From: Kiritimatiellales bacterium
GTDB lineage: Bacteria > Verrucomicrobiota > Kiritimatiellia > Kiritimatiellales > Pontiellaceae
Assembly (NCBI GenBank): GCA_030625905.1
Contig: DAOUQA010000147.1
Coordinates: 1 to 5,556 of the forward strand
Direction: 5' to 3'
Length of the DNA: 5,556 bases
The notes under the pieces were generated by a model that had not been told where the DNA came from, did not search any database, and saw only the letters and a list, made by a program, of their open reading frames with translations. A program made the translations under genes and the position numbers. This document shows positions 1 to 5,284 of this stretch, in pieces; within the stretch, counting starts at the first letter, position 1; every line of letters starts with the position of its first letter.

Positions 1-209
1 AGCCAGAACTATTCATGACAGTTACCGGCCTGACCGTAGAGGACTTCCATCTGCTTGTGCGACTTAGAGTGTTCAACACCGAGCAGATGAATCAAGCCGT
101 TTTCGCGTTCCGACGGTACGAAGACGCGTCGCTCCGTTATACGGGCATCGAGAGTCATGAGGGTCTGACTCATTACGGGCTGTACAATACCGTGGTGGCG
201 GTTGAATGA
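1..209 (+). CDS. C-terminal fragment of an unrecognised accessory protein
   Basis: An open frame enters from the left edge (first full codon at base 3) and stops with TGA at 207-209. About 68 C-terminal residues are visible, including GLTVEDFHLLVRLRVFN, then FRRYEDASLRYTGI, HEG and GLYNTVV. I do not firmly recognise the family. The tail reminds me of C-termini of large accessory proteins, possibly restriction or helicase type, but this is only an impression. That the frame is really coding is supported by a second diverged copy of the same residue pattern immediately downstream (217-357). Codon use is less biased to G/C at third positions than in the minus-strand genes, for example CCA, CTA, CGA and AGA, which would fit horizontally acquired DNA. 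The ATG at 15 is internal to the protein, not its start. The gene converges on mutY. Confidence 0.6.
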   Translation, partial: PELFMTVTGLTVEDFHLLVRLRVFNTEQMNQAVFAFRRYEDASLRYTGIESHEGLTHYGLYNTVVAVE

Positions 210-216
210 GTTGTGC

Positions 217-357
217 ATTAGAGAATCTCTAAACAAATTTAAATTCTAGGAGGATGCCAGCCTATCCTATTCTGGGATCAACCGGCATGAAGGTGAGGAT
301 GTCGGCTTGTTCAGCACGGTGATTAGTGCAGAGAAATATTCGGAGCTTTCTGCTTAA
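217..357 (+). pseudogene. Decayed second copy of the upstream gene's C-terminal tail
   Basis: In the frame of codon 250-252 the + strand reads EDASLSYSGINRHEG, then EDVGLFSTVIS, ending with TAA at 355-357. This lines up with the tail of the preceding gene (EDASLRYTGI, HEG, GLYNTVV). Counting from EDASL, about 15 of some 26 positions are identical, with one single-residue gap. Upstream of EDASL the frame still resembles the intact copy (FKF then a stop, against FRRY), and the TAG at 247-249 falls exactly where the intact copy has Tyr, one base away from a Tyr codon. There is no start codon or ribosome site, and the frame differs from the upstream gene, so this is a broken remnant. It has about eight residues beyond the point where the upstream copy stops. 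Its TAA overlaps the convergent stop codon of mutY. The divergence argues against a recent tandem duplication and for an old allele displaced by a homologue. Confidence 0.6.
218..232. repeat. Short perfect inverted repeat at the junction of the two tail copies
   Basis: Seven-base arms TTAGAGA (218-224) and TCTCTAA (226-232) flank a single central A. The site begins nine bases after the stop of the left-edge gene and is followed by AT-rich sequence (AAACAAATTTAAATT). It could be a weak terminator for that gene, or a trace of the recombination that joined the two tails. As an RNA hairpin only about five pairs could form, so terminator function is doubtful. Confidence 0.35.
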
Positions 358-1487
358 GGAACAACCTGCCTCTCCAGCTCCTCGATAATATACAGGTCGG
401 CCTTGGAATAGGGAACCCTGCGGAGGTCGGAAATTTTAAGCCATTGGAAATCCTGGCATTCAATGGAGCGGGGGTGGCTGGATTTGATTTTGGCGAAGTA
501 GGTGTGCATCTCCATCGTAAAGTGGCTGTAGGCATGTTTGACGGTGATGAGGAAGTCGCCGATCTCGACGTTGATGCCAAGCTCCTCCTTTAATTCGCGG
601 GCAATACACTGCTGGATGGTTTCGCCGGGCTCCTGCTTGCCGCCGGGGAATTCCCACAGGCCGCCGAGCATATCGGTGTCGCGCCGCTGGGCAATGAGCA
701 CCTCGCCTTTGCGGTTGGTGACGACCGCCGCGCCGACGACGATGTGCGGCACTTTTTTCTTCGGTGCCTTGACGGGATAGTCGGTCGGTCGGCCGGATTC
801 ATGGCCAAGACAGACGCGGGCGAGGGGACAGTCGGCGTCCCGCACTTGCGAGGATCTTTGACACTGCGGATTCTTCGGCAGGCAGACGGTGGCTCCCAGC
901 TCCATCATAGCTTCGTTGTAGTTTCCGGCATCGCCGGGGACGAGCAGGGTGTCGGCGAGTTGCTGCAATTCCTTTTTTGCGGCGCTGGAGCCAGTGTCCT
1001 TCGCATAGGCGAAGAGGCGTGAGAGTACGCGGATGACGTTGCCGTCGAGCACGGCGAGGTTGAGGTTGAAGGCGAGCGAGCCGATGGCGGCGGCGGTATA
1101 GCTTCCAATACCCGGAAGCTTGATGATTTCCTTGGCGGTATTCGGAAAGCGGCCCTTGTGGTCGGTGGCGATAATCTGCGCGGCCTTGTGCAGGTTGCGC
1201 GCGCGGGAATAGTAGCCGAGTCCTTCCCATATCTTGAGCACATCCTCTTGCGAGGCCGCCGCGAGCGACTTCATCGACGGAAAGCGCTTCATGAAGCGGT
1301 TGAAGTAGGGAATCACCTGGTCGACGCGTGTCTGCTGGAGCATCAGCTCGGAAATCCAGACGCGGTAGGGGGTGCGGTTGCTGCGCCACGGCATGGCCCG
1401 CCGGTGGCCCGCAAACCAAGGAAGTAACTCCGTTTCAATAGCTTTATGTGTGGCTTTGTTCATTCGAATGATCCGTTGATCTTGCAT
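354..1487 (-). CDS. mutY: A/G-specific adenine DNA glycosylase MutY with C-terminal Nudix-type domain
   Basis: This 377-residue protein should excise adenine mispaired with 8-oxoguanine in base excision repair. The N-terminal glycosylase domain carries YRVWISELMLQQT, with the expected catalytic Glu at 47, the helix-hairpin-helix LPGIGSYTAAAIG (124-136), and VLDGNV with the expected catalytic Asp at 148. Four cysteines suited to a [4Fe-4S] cluster follow at 202, 209, 220 and 226. Their spacing is C-X6-C-X10-C-X5-C, eight residues longer in the middle loop than the usual C-X6-C-X2-C-X5-C. The C-terminal domain (about 248-365) has a complete Nudix box at 283-305 (G-x5-E-x7-REL-x-EE-x-GI), and YSH at 320-322 in the place of the FSH loop that reads 8-oxoG. 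A second possible start is Met9; neither start has a strong ribosome site (GGTGA about 10 bases before the ATG at 1487). It lies 94 bases after the HAD phosphatase gene on the same strand. Confidence 0.95.
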   Translation of the reverse strand: MQDQRIIRMNKATHKAIETELLPWFAGHRRAMPWRSNRTPYRVWISELMLQQTRVDQVIPYFNRFMKRFPSMKSLAAASQEDVLKIWEGLGYYSRARNLHKAAQIIATDHKGRFPNTAKEIIKLPGIGSYTAAAIGSLAFNLNLAVLDGNVIRVLSRLFAYAKDTGSSAAKKELQQLADTLLVPGDAGNYNEAMMELGATVCLPKNPQCQRSSQVRDADCPLARVCLGHESGRPTDYPVKAPKKKVPHIVVGAAVVTNRKGEVLIAQRRDTDMLGGLWEFPGGKQEPGETIQQCIARELKEELGINVEIGDFLITVKHAYSHFTMEMHTYFAKIKSSHPRSIECQDFQWLKISDLRRVPYSKADLYIIEELERQVVP

Positions 1488-1495
1488 GAGATATT

Positions 1496-1575
1496 TTTCA
1501 CCACCCGCTTCGCTAGAGGGTACAGAGGTTATGGAGGCTTCCTCTTTGTGACCCTCTGAGTCCTCTGTGGTGAAA
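1496..1575. repeat. Imperfect hairpin repeat of the 'CACCACAGAGG...CCTCTGTGGTG' kind
   Basis: The gap between the phosphatase gene and mutY is almost filled by an imperfect palindrome. TTTCACCAC (1496-1504) pairs with GTGGTGAAA (1567-1575). AGAGGGTACAGAGG (1515-1528) pairs, with two bulged bases, with CCTCTTTGTGACCCTCT (1541-1557). A small GAGG/CCTC hairpin lies near the centre. I recognise the right arm (CTCTGAGTCCTCTGTGGTGAAA) as close to an intergenic sequence seen in many unrelated bacterial genomes; that is from memory. On the minus strand it would form a stem after the phosphatase stop, ending in GTGGTGAAAAATAT, so it could weaken read-through into mutY or protect mRNA ends. Confidence 0.6.
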
Positions 1576-1581
1576 TTTTTC

Positions 1582-2355
1582 TTACTCTGGAATGTCTCCC
1601 ACGCCGTCGATGATCAGGTCGGGGCGGTAGGCGAAGGTGTCGACCTCTTCGCGCGAGGTCACTCCACTGAGCACGAGCACAGTGGCGATCTCGGATTCAA
1701 CTCCGGCGACAATATCGGTGTCCATGCGGTCGCCGACAATGACGGTGTCTTCTCGGCGACATCCGATTTTTTTAAGCGCGGTACGCATCATGAGTGGATT
1801 GGGCTTGCCGACAAAGTAGGCCTGTTGCCCGGTGGCTTTTTCGATGGGGGAAATGAGCGCGCCGGTGGCGGGGACAATACCTTGTTCGGTCGGGCCGGTC
1901 TGGTCGGGGTTGGTGCCGATGAGCTTGGCACCGTTCTGGACAAACTTTACGGCGCGCAGAATGTTTTCATAGGTGTAGTTGCGCGATTCGCCGACGATGA
2001 CATAGTCGGGGTCGACATCGTTCATGGTGACGCCGGCATCGTAGAGGGCATTGCTCAGGCCAGTTTCCCCAATAATGTATGTACTGCAACCGGGCGACTG
2101 TTTTGCAACGAATGCGGCGGTGGCCAATGCGCTGGTGTAGAAATGCTTCTTGTCGACCTCGAGTCCGAGTCGCTTAAGCTTTTCCTGCAGCTCGAGCGGT
2201 GCGCGTTCACTGCTGTTGGTCAGGAAGAGGAAGTGCTTGTTTTCGCGTTTTAGCCAGTCGACGAATTCCGGAACGCCGTGCAACAGTTTGTTCCCATGAT
2301 AGATGACGCCGTCCATATCGCAGATAAAAGCCTTTTTGCCGCGGATTGTTTTCAT
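1582..2355 (-). CDS. HAD-superfamily class IIA phosphatase, NagD/AraL-like
   Basis: A 257-residue cytoplasmic protein, full length for the NagD / 4-nitrophenylphosphatase family, predicted to hydrolyse phosphate monoesters of small metabolites such as sugar phosphates or nucleotides. All HAD motifs are visible: motif I DMDGV (nucleophile Asp13, general acid Asp15), motif II FLTNSS (Thr46, Asn47), motif III Lys184 in VGKPNP, and motif IV GDRMDTD with Asp209 and Asp214. The cap (about residues 80-175) is of the C2 type typical of class IIA. The substrate cannot be told from sequence. The ATG at 2355 has AGGA about 11 bases upstream, inside the end of the preceding CNNM gene. That gene's stop is only 6 bases away, so the two are co-transcribed and probably translationally coupled. 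A pathway-specific role is not indicated by the neighbours. Confidence 0.93.
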   Translation of the reverse strand: MKTIRGKKAFICDMDGVIYHGNKLLHGVPEFVDWLKRENKHFLFLTNSSERAPLELQEKLKRLGLEVDKKHFYTSALATAAFVAKQSPGCSTYIIGETGLSNALYDAGVTMNDVDPDYVIVGESRNYTYENILRAVKFVQNGAKLIGTNPDQTGPTEQGIVPATGALISPIEKATGQQAYFVGKPNPLMMRTALKKIGCRREDTVIVGDRMDTDIVAGVESEIATVLVLSGVTSREEVDTFAYRPDLIIDGVGDIPE

Positions 2356-2361
2356 ATTGAT

Positions 2362-3621
2362 CTATTCCTGTTCAGCGTTGGGAACCATCTGAACCACTTG
2401 GATCTGCCGCTGGGTAGCGGAGTGGATGCGTAGCGTGTAGCCGGCGGCCTCCAGCGTCTCGCCGACCGCTGGGATGCGCCCAAGCTGGGAAAAAATGTAG
2501 CCGCCGAAGGAATCGTATTCATCGCTCTCCGGGAATTTTGCGTCCAGCTCTTCGTTCAATTCGTCAATAGGTATGCGGGCCTGCACCATGACCGAACCGT
2601 CTGGTCGTTGGTGCAACTCGCTTTCCTTGAGATCATACTCGTCCTCGATCTCCCCGACAAGCTCCTCGATGATGTCCTCCATCGAAACCAGCCCCTCGGT
2701 GCCGCCATATTCATCGACCACTATGGCCATCTGGGCATGCGTCCGTTTCATCAGTTGCATCAGGTCGTTGATCGGCATGGTTTCCGGAACAAAGTCGATC
2801 TTCTTCACCAACTGGCTAATGGGGGTTGCACCTTCGTTTCCGGCGCAGAGCCTGAGTAGATCCTTCACATGCACCATGCCGATCACGTCGTCAATGTTTT
2901 CGTGGTAGACCGGGAAGCGCGAATGGCGCGATTCCTTCACCTGCTCGATGCACTCGCCGACCGTCAGCGTGTCCTTAAGCCCGCTGATATCGATGCGCGG
3001 GGCCATGATTTCGCGCGTGACGGTGTCGCCGAACTCGAAGACGCTGCGAATGATTTCCCGCTCTTCCTCCTCCAGATCCTCTTCGTCGGTCTCCTCGATC
3101 AGGCTCTTGATTTCATCCTCCGGCGACGGGCGGTCGTCTTCGTCCGAGGTCGACATGGCGTGGTGTAGCAAGCGATCCTCAATGAACTGCAAAGGCCAGA
3201 CAAAGGGATACATCAGCAGGGTCAACGCTCCAATGACTGGAAGCGCAGCCAGCGAAATGCGGTCGGCATAGCTCTCCGAAAGCACGTGCGGGATGATGCG
3301 CGCAACCAGCATGTAGAAGAGCGACAGGAAAAAGATCCCTATGGCCATGAACCACGTTTCGCAATCCTTCAGCGCAAGGTAGAAGAGAATAAAAGTGGTG
3401 ATGGCCGTCAGCGTCAGGAACAGCCGCGTGGTCTTTCCGAGCAGGAGCCAGCGGGTCTGCCAGAACTCAAGGCGCTTGGTTTGCCGCCCCTCGCGTTCGA
3501 TCAGGCGCGGCAATCCGGCATCGCCGGTGAAGCGCAACGAGGTGTAGACCGAAGCCAGGATGCAGGCCAGAAAAAGGGTTGCCAGGCTGTAGAGAAAATA
3601 GTGCGGATGGAGTTCGTTCAT
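2362..3621 (-). CDS. CNNM/CorC (hemolysin-type) membrane protein with two CBS domains
   Basis: A 419-residue inner-membrane protein. Four hydrophobic segments occupy roughly residues 8-30, 66-84, 89-111 and 121-145, the DUF21/CNNM region. An acidic linker (158-189) follows. Then VTREIMAPR (201-209) opens a CBS pair: CBS1 to about 262, including FPVYHENIDDVIGMVHVKDL, and CBS2 about 272-330, including VVDEYGGTEGLVSMEDIIEE. The CorC/HlyC C-terminal domain spans about 340-415 (FGGYIFSQLGRIP). Family members are linked to Mg2+/Co2+ export or cation homeostasis; the old name hemolysin is misleading. The membrane domain is divergent: I do not see the usual LSTxQxGNT stretch, and the IIPK motif reads IIPH. 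Transport should therefore not be assumed. The ATG at 3621 has CAGGAC just upstream as ribosome site. It heads the operon with the HAD phosphatase, 107 bases after tRNA-Pro. Confidence 0.92.
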   Translation of the reverse strand: MNELHPHYFLYSLATLFLACILASVYTSLRFTGDAGLPRLIEREGRQTKRLEFWQTRWLLLGKTTRLFLTLTAITTFILFYLALKDCETWFMAIGIFFLSLFYMLVARIIPHVLSESYADRISLAALPVIGALTLLMYPFVWPLQFIEDRLLHHAMSTSDEDDRPSPEDEIKSLIEETDEEDLEEEEREIIRSVFEFGDTVTREIMAPRIDISGLKDTLTVGECIEQVKESRHSRFPVYHENIDDVIGMVHVKDLLRLCAGNEGATPISQLVKKIDFVPETMPINDLMQLMKRTHAQMAIVVDEYGGTEGLVSMEDIIEELVGEIEDEYDLKESELHQRPDGSVMVQARIPIDELNEELDAKFPESDEYDSFGGYIFSQLGRIPAVGETLEAAGYTLRIHSATQRQIQVVQMVPNAEQE

Positions 3622-3728
3622 TTAATGTCCTGTCGTGGATCGCTAACCGACGGGAAATACTTAAGCGAAAGGGGTGCTCCATGGCCAGTCAAACCGGTGG
3701 TGAAAAAAGGAGCCGTCATCGCGAAGTA

Positions 3729-3806
3729 TGGTCGGGGCAACTGGATTCGAACCAGCGACCTCTACACCCCCAGTGTAGCGCTCTAGCCAGGCTGAGCTAT
3801 GCCCCG
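3729..3806 (-). tRNA. tRNA-Pro (anticodon GGG)
   Basis: A complete cloverleaf reads on the minus strand. The acceptor stem CGGGGCA pairs fully with TGCCCCG, including C1-G72, the pair typical of bacterial tRNA-Pro, and discriminator A73 follows. The D stem is GCTC/GAGC. The anticodon arm is CTACA-CTGGGGG-TGTAG, giving anticodon GGG after the invariant U33 with G37. The T arm is GCTGG-TTCGAAT-CCAGT. CCA is encoded at 3731-3729. It reads codons CCC and CCU. A T6 run about 19 bases past the CCA may end transcription, though I see no strong hairpin before it. Confidence 0.95.
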
Positions 3807-3836
3807 TTTCAAAAAGATTGGAAAATTGAAGGCGGG

Positions 3837-3865
3837 AAACTAGCACGGGGTGCGGATACCGTCAA
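3837..3865 (-). promoter_or_regulatory. Probable sigma70-type promoter of tRNA-Pro
   Basis: On the minus strand TTGACG (3865-3860) and TAGTTT (3842-3837) are separated by exactly 17 bases. The -35 box matches five of six consensus bases, the -10 box only three. Predicted initiation is near 3830, about 24 bases before the tRNA 5' end, which is a normal leader length. Confidence 0.55.
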
Positions 3866-3912
3866 CGCCGACCATAAGAAAAGTCGTGGCTATTGCATAG
3901 GGGGAAAAAGCC

Positions 3913-4334
3913 TCTTCACGGAAGTGCGTCCCCGGAATTGAAGAAGGAAGCCAATCTTCCCGAACCGCCCGCATTTCAGAGGGAGAATCCAAAAAACCGG
4001 CACCTGTCCATGCGCGGTTCCCGCCCCCGGCACGCCGTTCCGGTTGCTGGCAAGTGCATTGTGGAACCCCGAGCCCCGCCATAAAGCGCCCAGTTTCCAT
4101 ACCTCTAGAGGTGCGGGAGTATATCAATAAAATACCGTTGCAATATACTGGCATAACGCATCTTATGGAATTCATCACCCCACACGTTTAAAGGTATGGA
4201 AATACAAGGGGAATCCAGGCTGCAAGTCGCTTGTGTTGTGTTGGATATGTCGCTTCATACCCTTGTCGGATGAGGGCATCGGCATAGAGGTGGAACCAAC
4301 CGGGTGCTGCCGGAGGTGCGCACTTCCGTGAAGA
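3913..4334. mobile_element. Candidate non-autonomous element with 16-base terminal inverted repeats
   Basis: The gene-free stretch between the two tRNAs (3807-4375) holds a 422-base unit bounded by a perfect inverted repeat: TCTTCACGGAAGTGCG (3913-3928) and its exact complement (4319-4334). Each arm also contains a mini-palindrome, CTTC-ACG-GAAG. A possible 6-base direct repeat, GAAAAA, lies at 3904-3909 and 4338-4343, three bases outside each end, but it is low complexity. No frame inside gives a convincing protein, and no transposase is visible, so if mobile it would depend on an enzyme elsewhere. The left end followed by GTCCCCGGAATT resembles, from memory, repeats found beside REP-associated (IS200-like) transposases. 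A MITE or a REP-like unit are both possible; a chance pairing is unlikely for 16 exact bases. Confidence 0.45.
4094..4202. repeat. Nested inverted repeats at the core of the inter-tRNA element
   Basis: TTTCCATACCT (4094-4104) is the exact complement of AGGTATGGAAA (4192-4202). Between these arms lie AGTATAT (4118-4124) with ATATACT (4143-4149), and CATAA (4152-4156) with TTATG (4163-4167). A perfect 12-base palindrome, ACCTCTAGAGGT, sits at 4101-4112. Together with the outer 16-base arms this gives concentric symmetry, so either strand could fold into a branched stem structure. The interior is noticeably more AT-rich than the flanks. Confidence 0.5.
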
Positions 4335-4362
4335 ACTGAAAAAATTAGAATTGTAAAAAAGT

Positions 4363-4373
4363 GGGGGGGGGGG
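4363..4373. repeat. Homopolymer run of 11 G
   Basis: Eleven consecutive G on the + strand (C11 in the tRNA-Lys transcript direction) start two bases beyond the encoded CCA of tRNA-Lys. An A6 run lies at 4355-4360, just beyond the G run. Such tracts slip in replication and in sequencing, so the exact length may be unreliable. It touches no coding sequence. Confidence 0.8.
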
Positions 4374-4375
4374 AG

Positions 4376-4451
<76 letters not shown>

Positions 4452-4470
4452 ATCAACAAAGTCGTGGAGG

Positions 4471-4500
4471 GTAATAAGGCACTCCAACCAAGGCAAGCAA
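4471..4500 (-). promoter_or_regulatory. Possible promoter of tRNA-Lys
   Basis: On the minus strand TTGCTT (4500-4495) and TATTAC (4476-4471) are 18 bases apart. They match the sigma70 consensus at three and four of six positions. Initiation would fall near 4464, about 13 bases before the mature tRNA. The position is right but the boxes are modest. Confidence 0.4.
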
Positions 4501-4512
4501 AAATACCAAAGG

Positions 4513-4580
4513 AAGAACTCCTAGCCGCGTTCTGGAAAGAAACTCCGGGGATATCAAGCGGGGTTTCAGAGGAAGTTCTT
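4513..4580. terminator. Stem-loop after the outer-membrane protein gene, possible terminator
   Basis: AAGAACTCC (4513-4521) pairs with GGAAGTTCTT (4571-4580) with one bulged A. GAAAC (4539-4543) and GTTTC (4563-4567) form an inner stem. The structure begins six bases after the stop codon of the minus-strand gene and lies before the tRNA-Lys promoter, so it could separate the two transcripts. In the gene's direction it is followed by CCTTTGGTATTTTT, a weak U tract. The opposite direction has TTTTGTTTT, a better tail, so its working direction is unclear. Confidence 0.35.
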
Positions 4581-4585
4581 TTGTT

Positions 4586-5284
4586 TTATAGCCCCGCCGT
4601 AAAGGAGACAAAGGCGGCGTAGCCGGTGAGTTCGGTGCTTCCGCCGATCTCGGAGAGATCGAGGGAAGACCACGTGCCGCGCGCACCGAGTCCTAGCATG
4701 CCCTGTTCGTAGATCCGGAACTCGAAACCAGCGCGGGCGTAGGCTCCGATTCCGAAGGCGGATTCGTTGTTATCGAAGGTTTCTTCTTCTCCCACGGAAT
4801 CGGTTTCCTCGCGTTCGGAGCTGTAGTCGGCATAGACCATCAAGGGGCCGCCGCCGACATAGATCCGGGTCTTGCGGTTTTTATCGAGAAAGAGGCTGGC
4901 ATACCCTCCACCGGCGAGATCGAACATCCACATGGAGGTGGAGATGCTGACATAGAGGCCACTACCTCCGACAGAGGCATAGTTGATGTCGTCGAACCGG
5001 AGGCCGAGCAGGAAGGAGGCCTCTAATCCGTATTGGAAGCGGTCGTCCTTGGGCATCGTTCCCCACGCCGCCCCAAACTGGGGGATAAGGGCGAGGTCAA
5101 TCTCGGCGGGATCGCCATTCCCGCTCTCGTCGTCGATTTTAAGGTTTTCAAACTGTACGGCACCGAGCAGGGCCTGCACGGTGTAGTTCTTATCCCAATA
5201 GTCGTAGGTGTTGTATTGGGCCTGGGCAGTGGCCGCGAAGGCGAGGAAAGTCAATATGGTCAGAGCGGCTTTTTTGGCTTTCAT
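4586..5284 (-). CDS. Putative outer-membrane beta-barrel protein, function unknown
   Basis: A 232-residue secreted protein. The N-terminus has a clear Sec signal: lysines at 2, 4 and 5, a hydrophobic core, and cleavage expected after ATAQA (residue 22), leaving a mature start QYNTYDYW. The rest alternates polar and hydrophobic or aromatic residues in short stretches split by acidic loops (for example the Glu/Asp-rich segment around 160-175). Glycine-rich strands such as YVGGGPLMVY occur, as expected of an OmpA-like or porin-like 8- to 10-strand barrel. The C-terminus FVSFTAGL does not end in the classical Phe/Trp. No ligand can be inferred. The ATG at 5284 overlaps the stop of the upstream HAD hydrolase (ATGA) and is preceded by AAGGAA with good spacing, so this start is secure and translation is coupled. 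A stem-loop follows the stop codon. Confidence 0.75.
   Translation of the reverse strand: MKAKKAALTILTFLAFAATAQAQYNTYDYWDKNYTVQALLGAVQFENLKIDDESGNGDPAEIDLALIPQFGAAWGTMPKDDRFQYGLEASFLLGLRFDDINYASVGGSGLYVSISTSMWMFDLAGGGYASLFLDKNRKTRIYVGGGPLMVYADYSSEREETDSVGEEETFDNNESAFGIGAYARAGFEFRIYEQGMLGLGARGTWSSLDLSEIGGSTELTGYAAFVSFTAGL

Noticed and set aside
9..236. 75-codon minus-strand open frame at the left edge.
   Set aside because: The opposite strand carries the residue pattern repeated at 217-357, which fixes the coding strand as +.
1567..2253. 228-codon + strand open frame opposite the NagD-like gene.
   Set aside because: Antisense shadow of a protein whose HAD motifs are all on the minus strand.
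3286..3786. 166-codon + strand open frame opposite the CNNM gene and tRNA-Pro.
   Set aside because: It is the antisense of a well-supported coding gene, and its end is antisense of the tRNA (NWIRTSDLYTPSVAL pattern).
3983..4078. A minus-strand frame reading RGSGFHNALASNRNG, slightly like the C-terminus of formylglycine-generating-enzyme or diversity-element target proteins (RGGSW...RN...GFR).
   Set aside because: Spacing between RGS and RN is too short, the GFR ending is absent, and no start or continuing domain is seen. The adenine-rich codons expected of a retroelement template are also missing. Probably chance.
3840..4178. 112-codon minus-strand open frame between the tRNAs.
   Set aside because: No ribosome site, arbitrary composition (Arg/Gly/Pro-rich), and it crosses the inverted repeats and the tRNA-Pro promoter. 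No recognisable domain.
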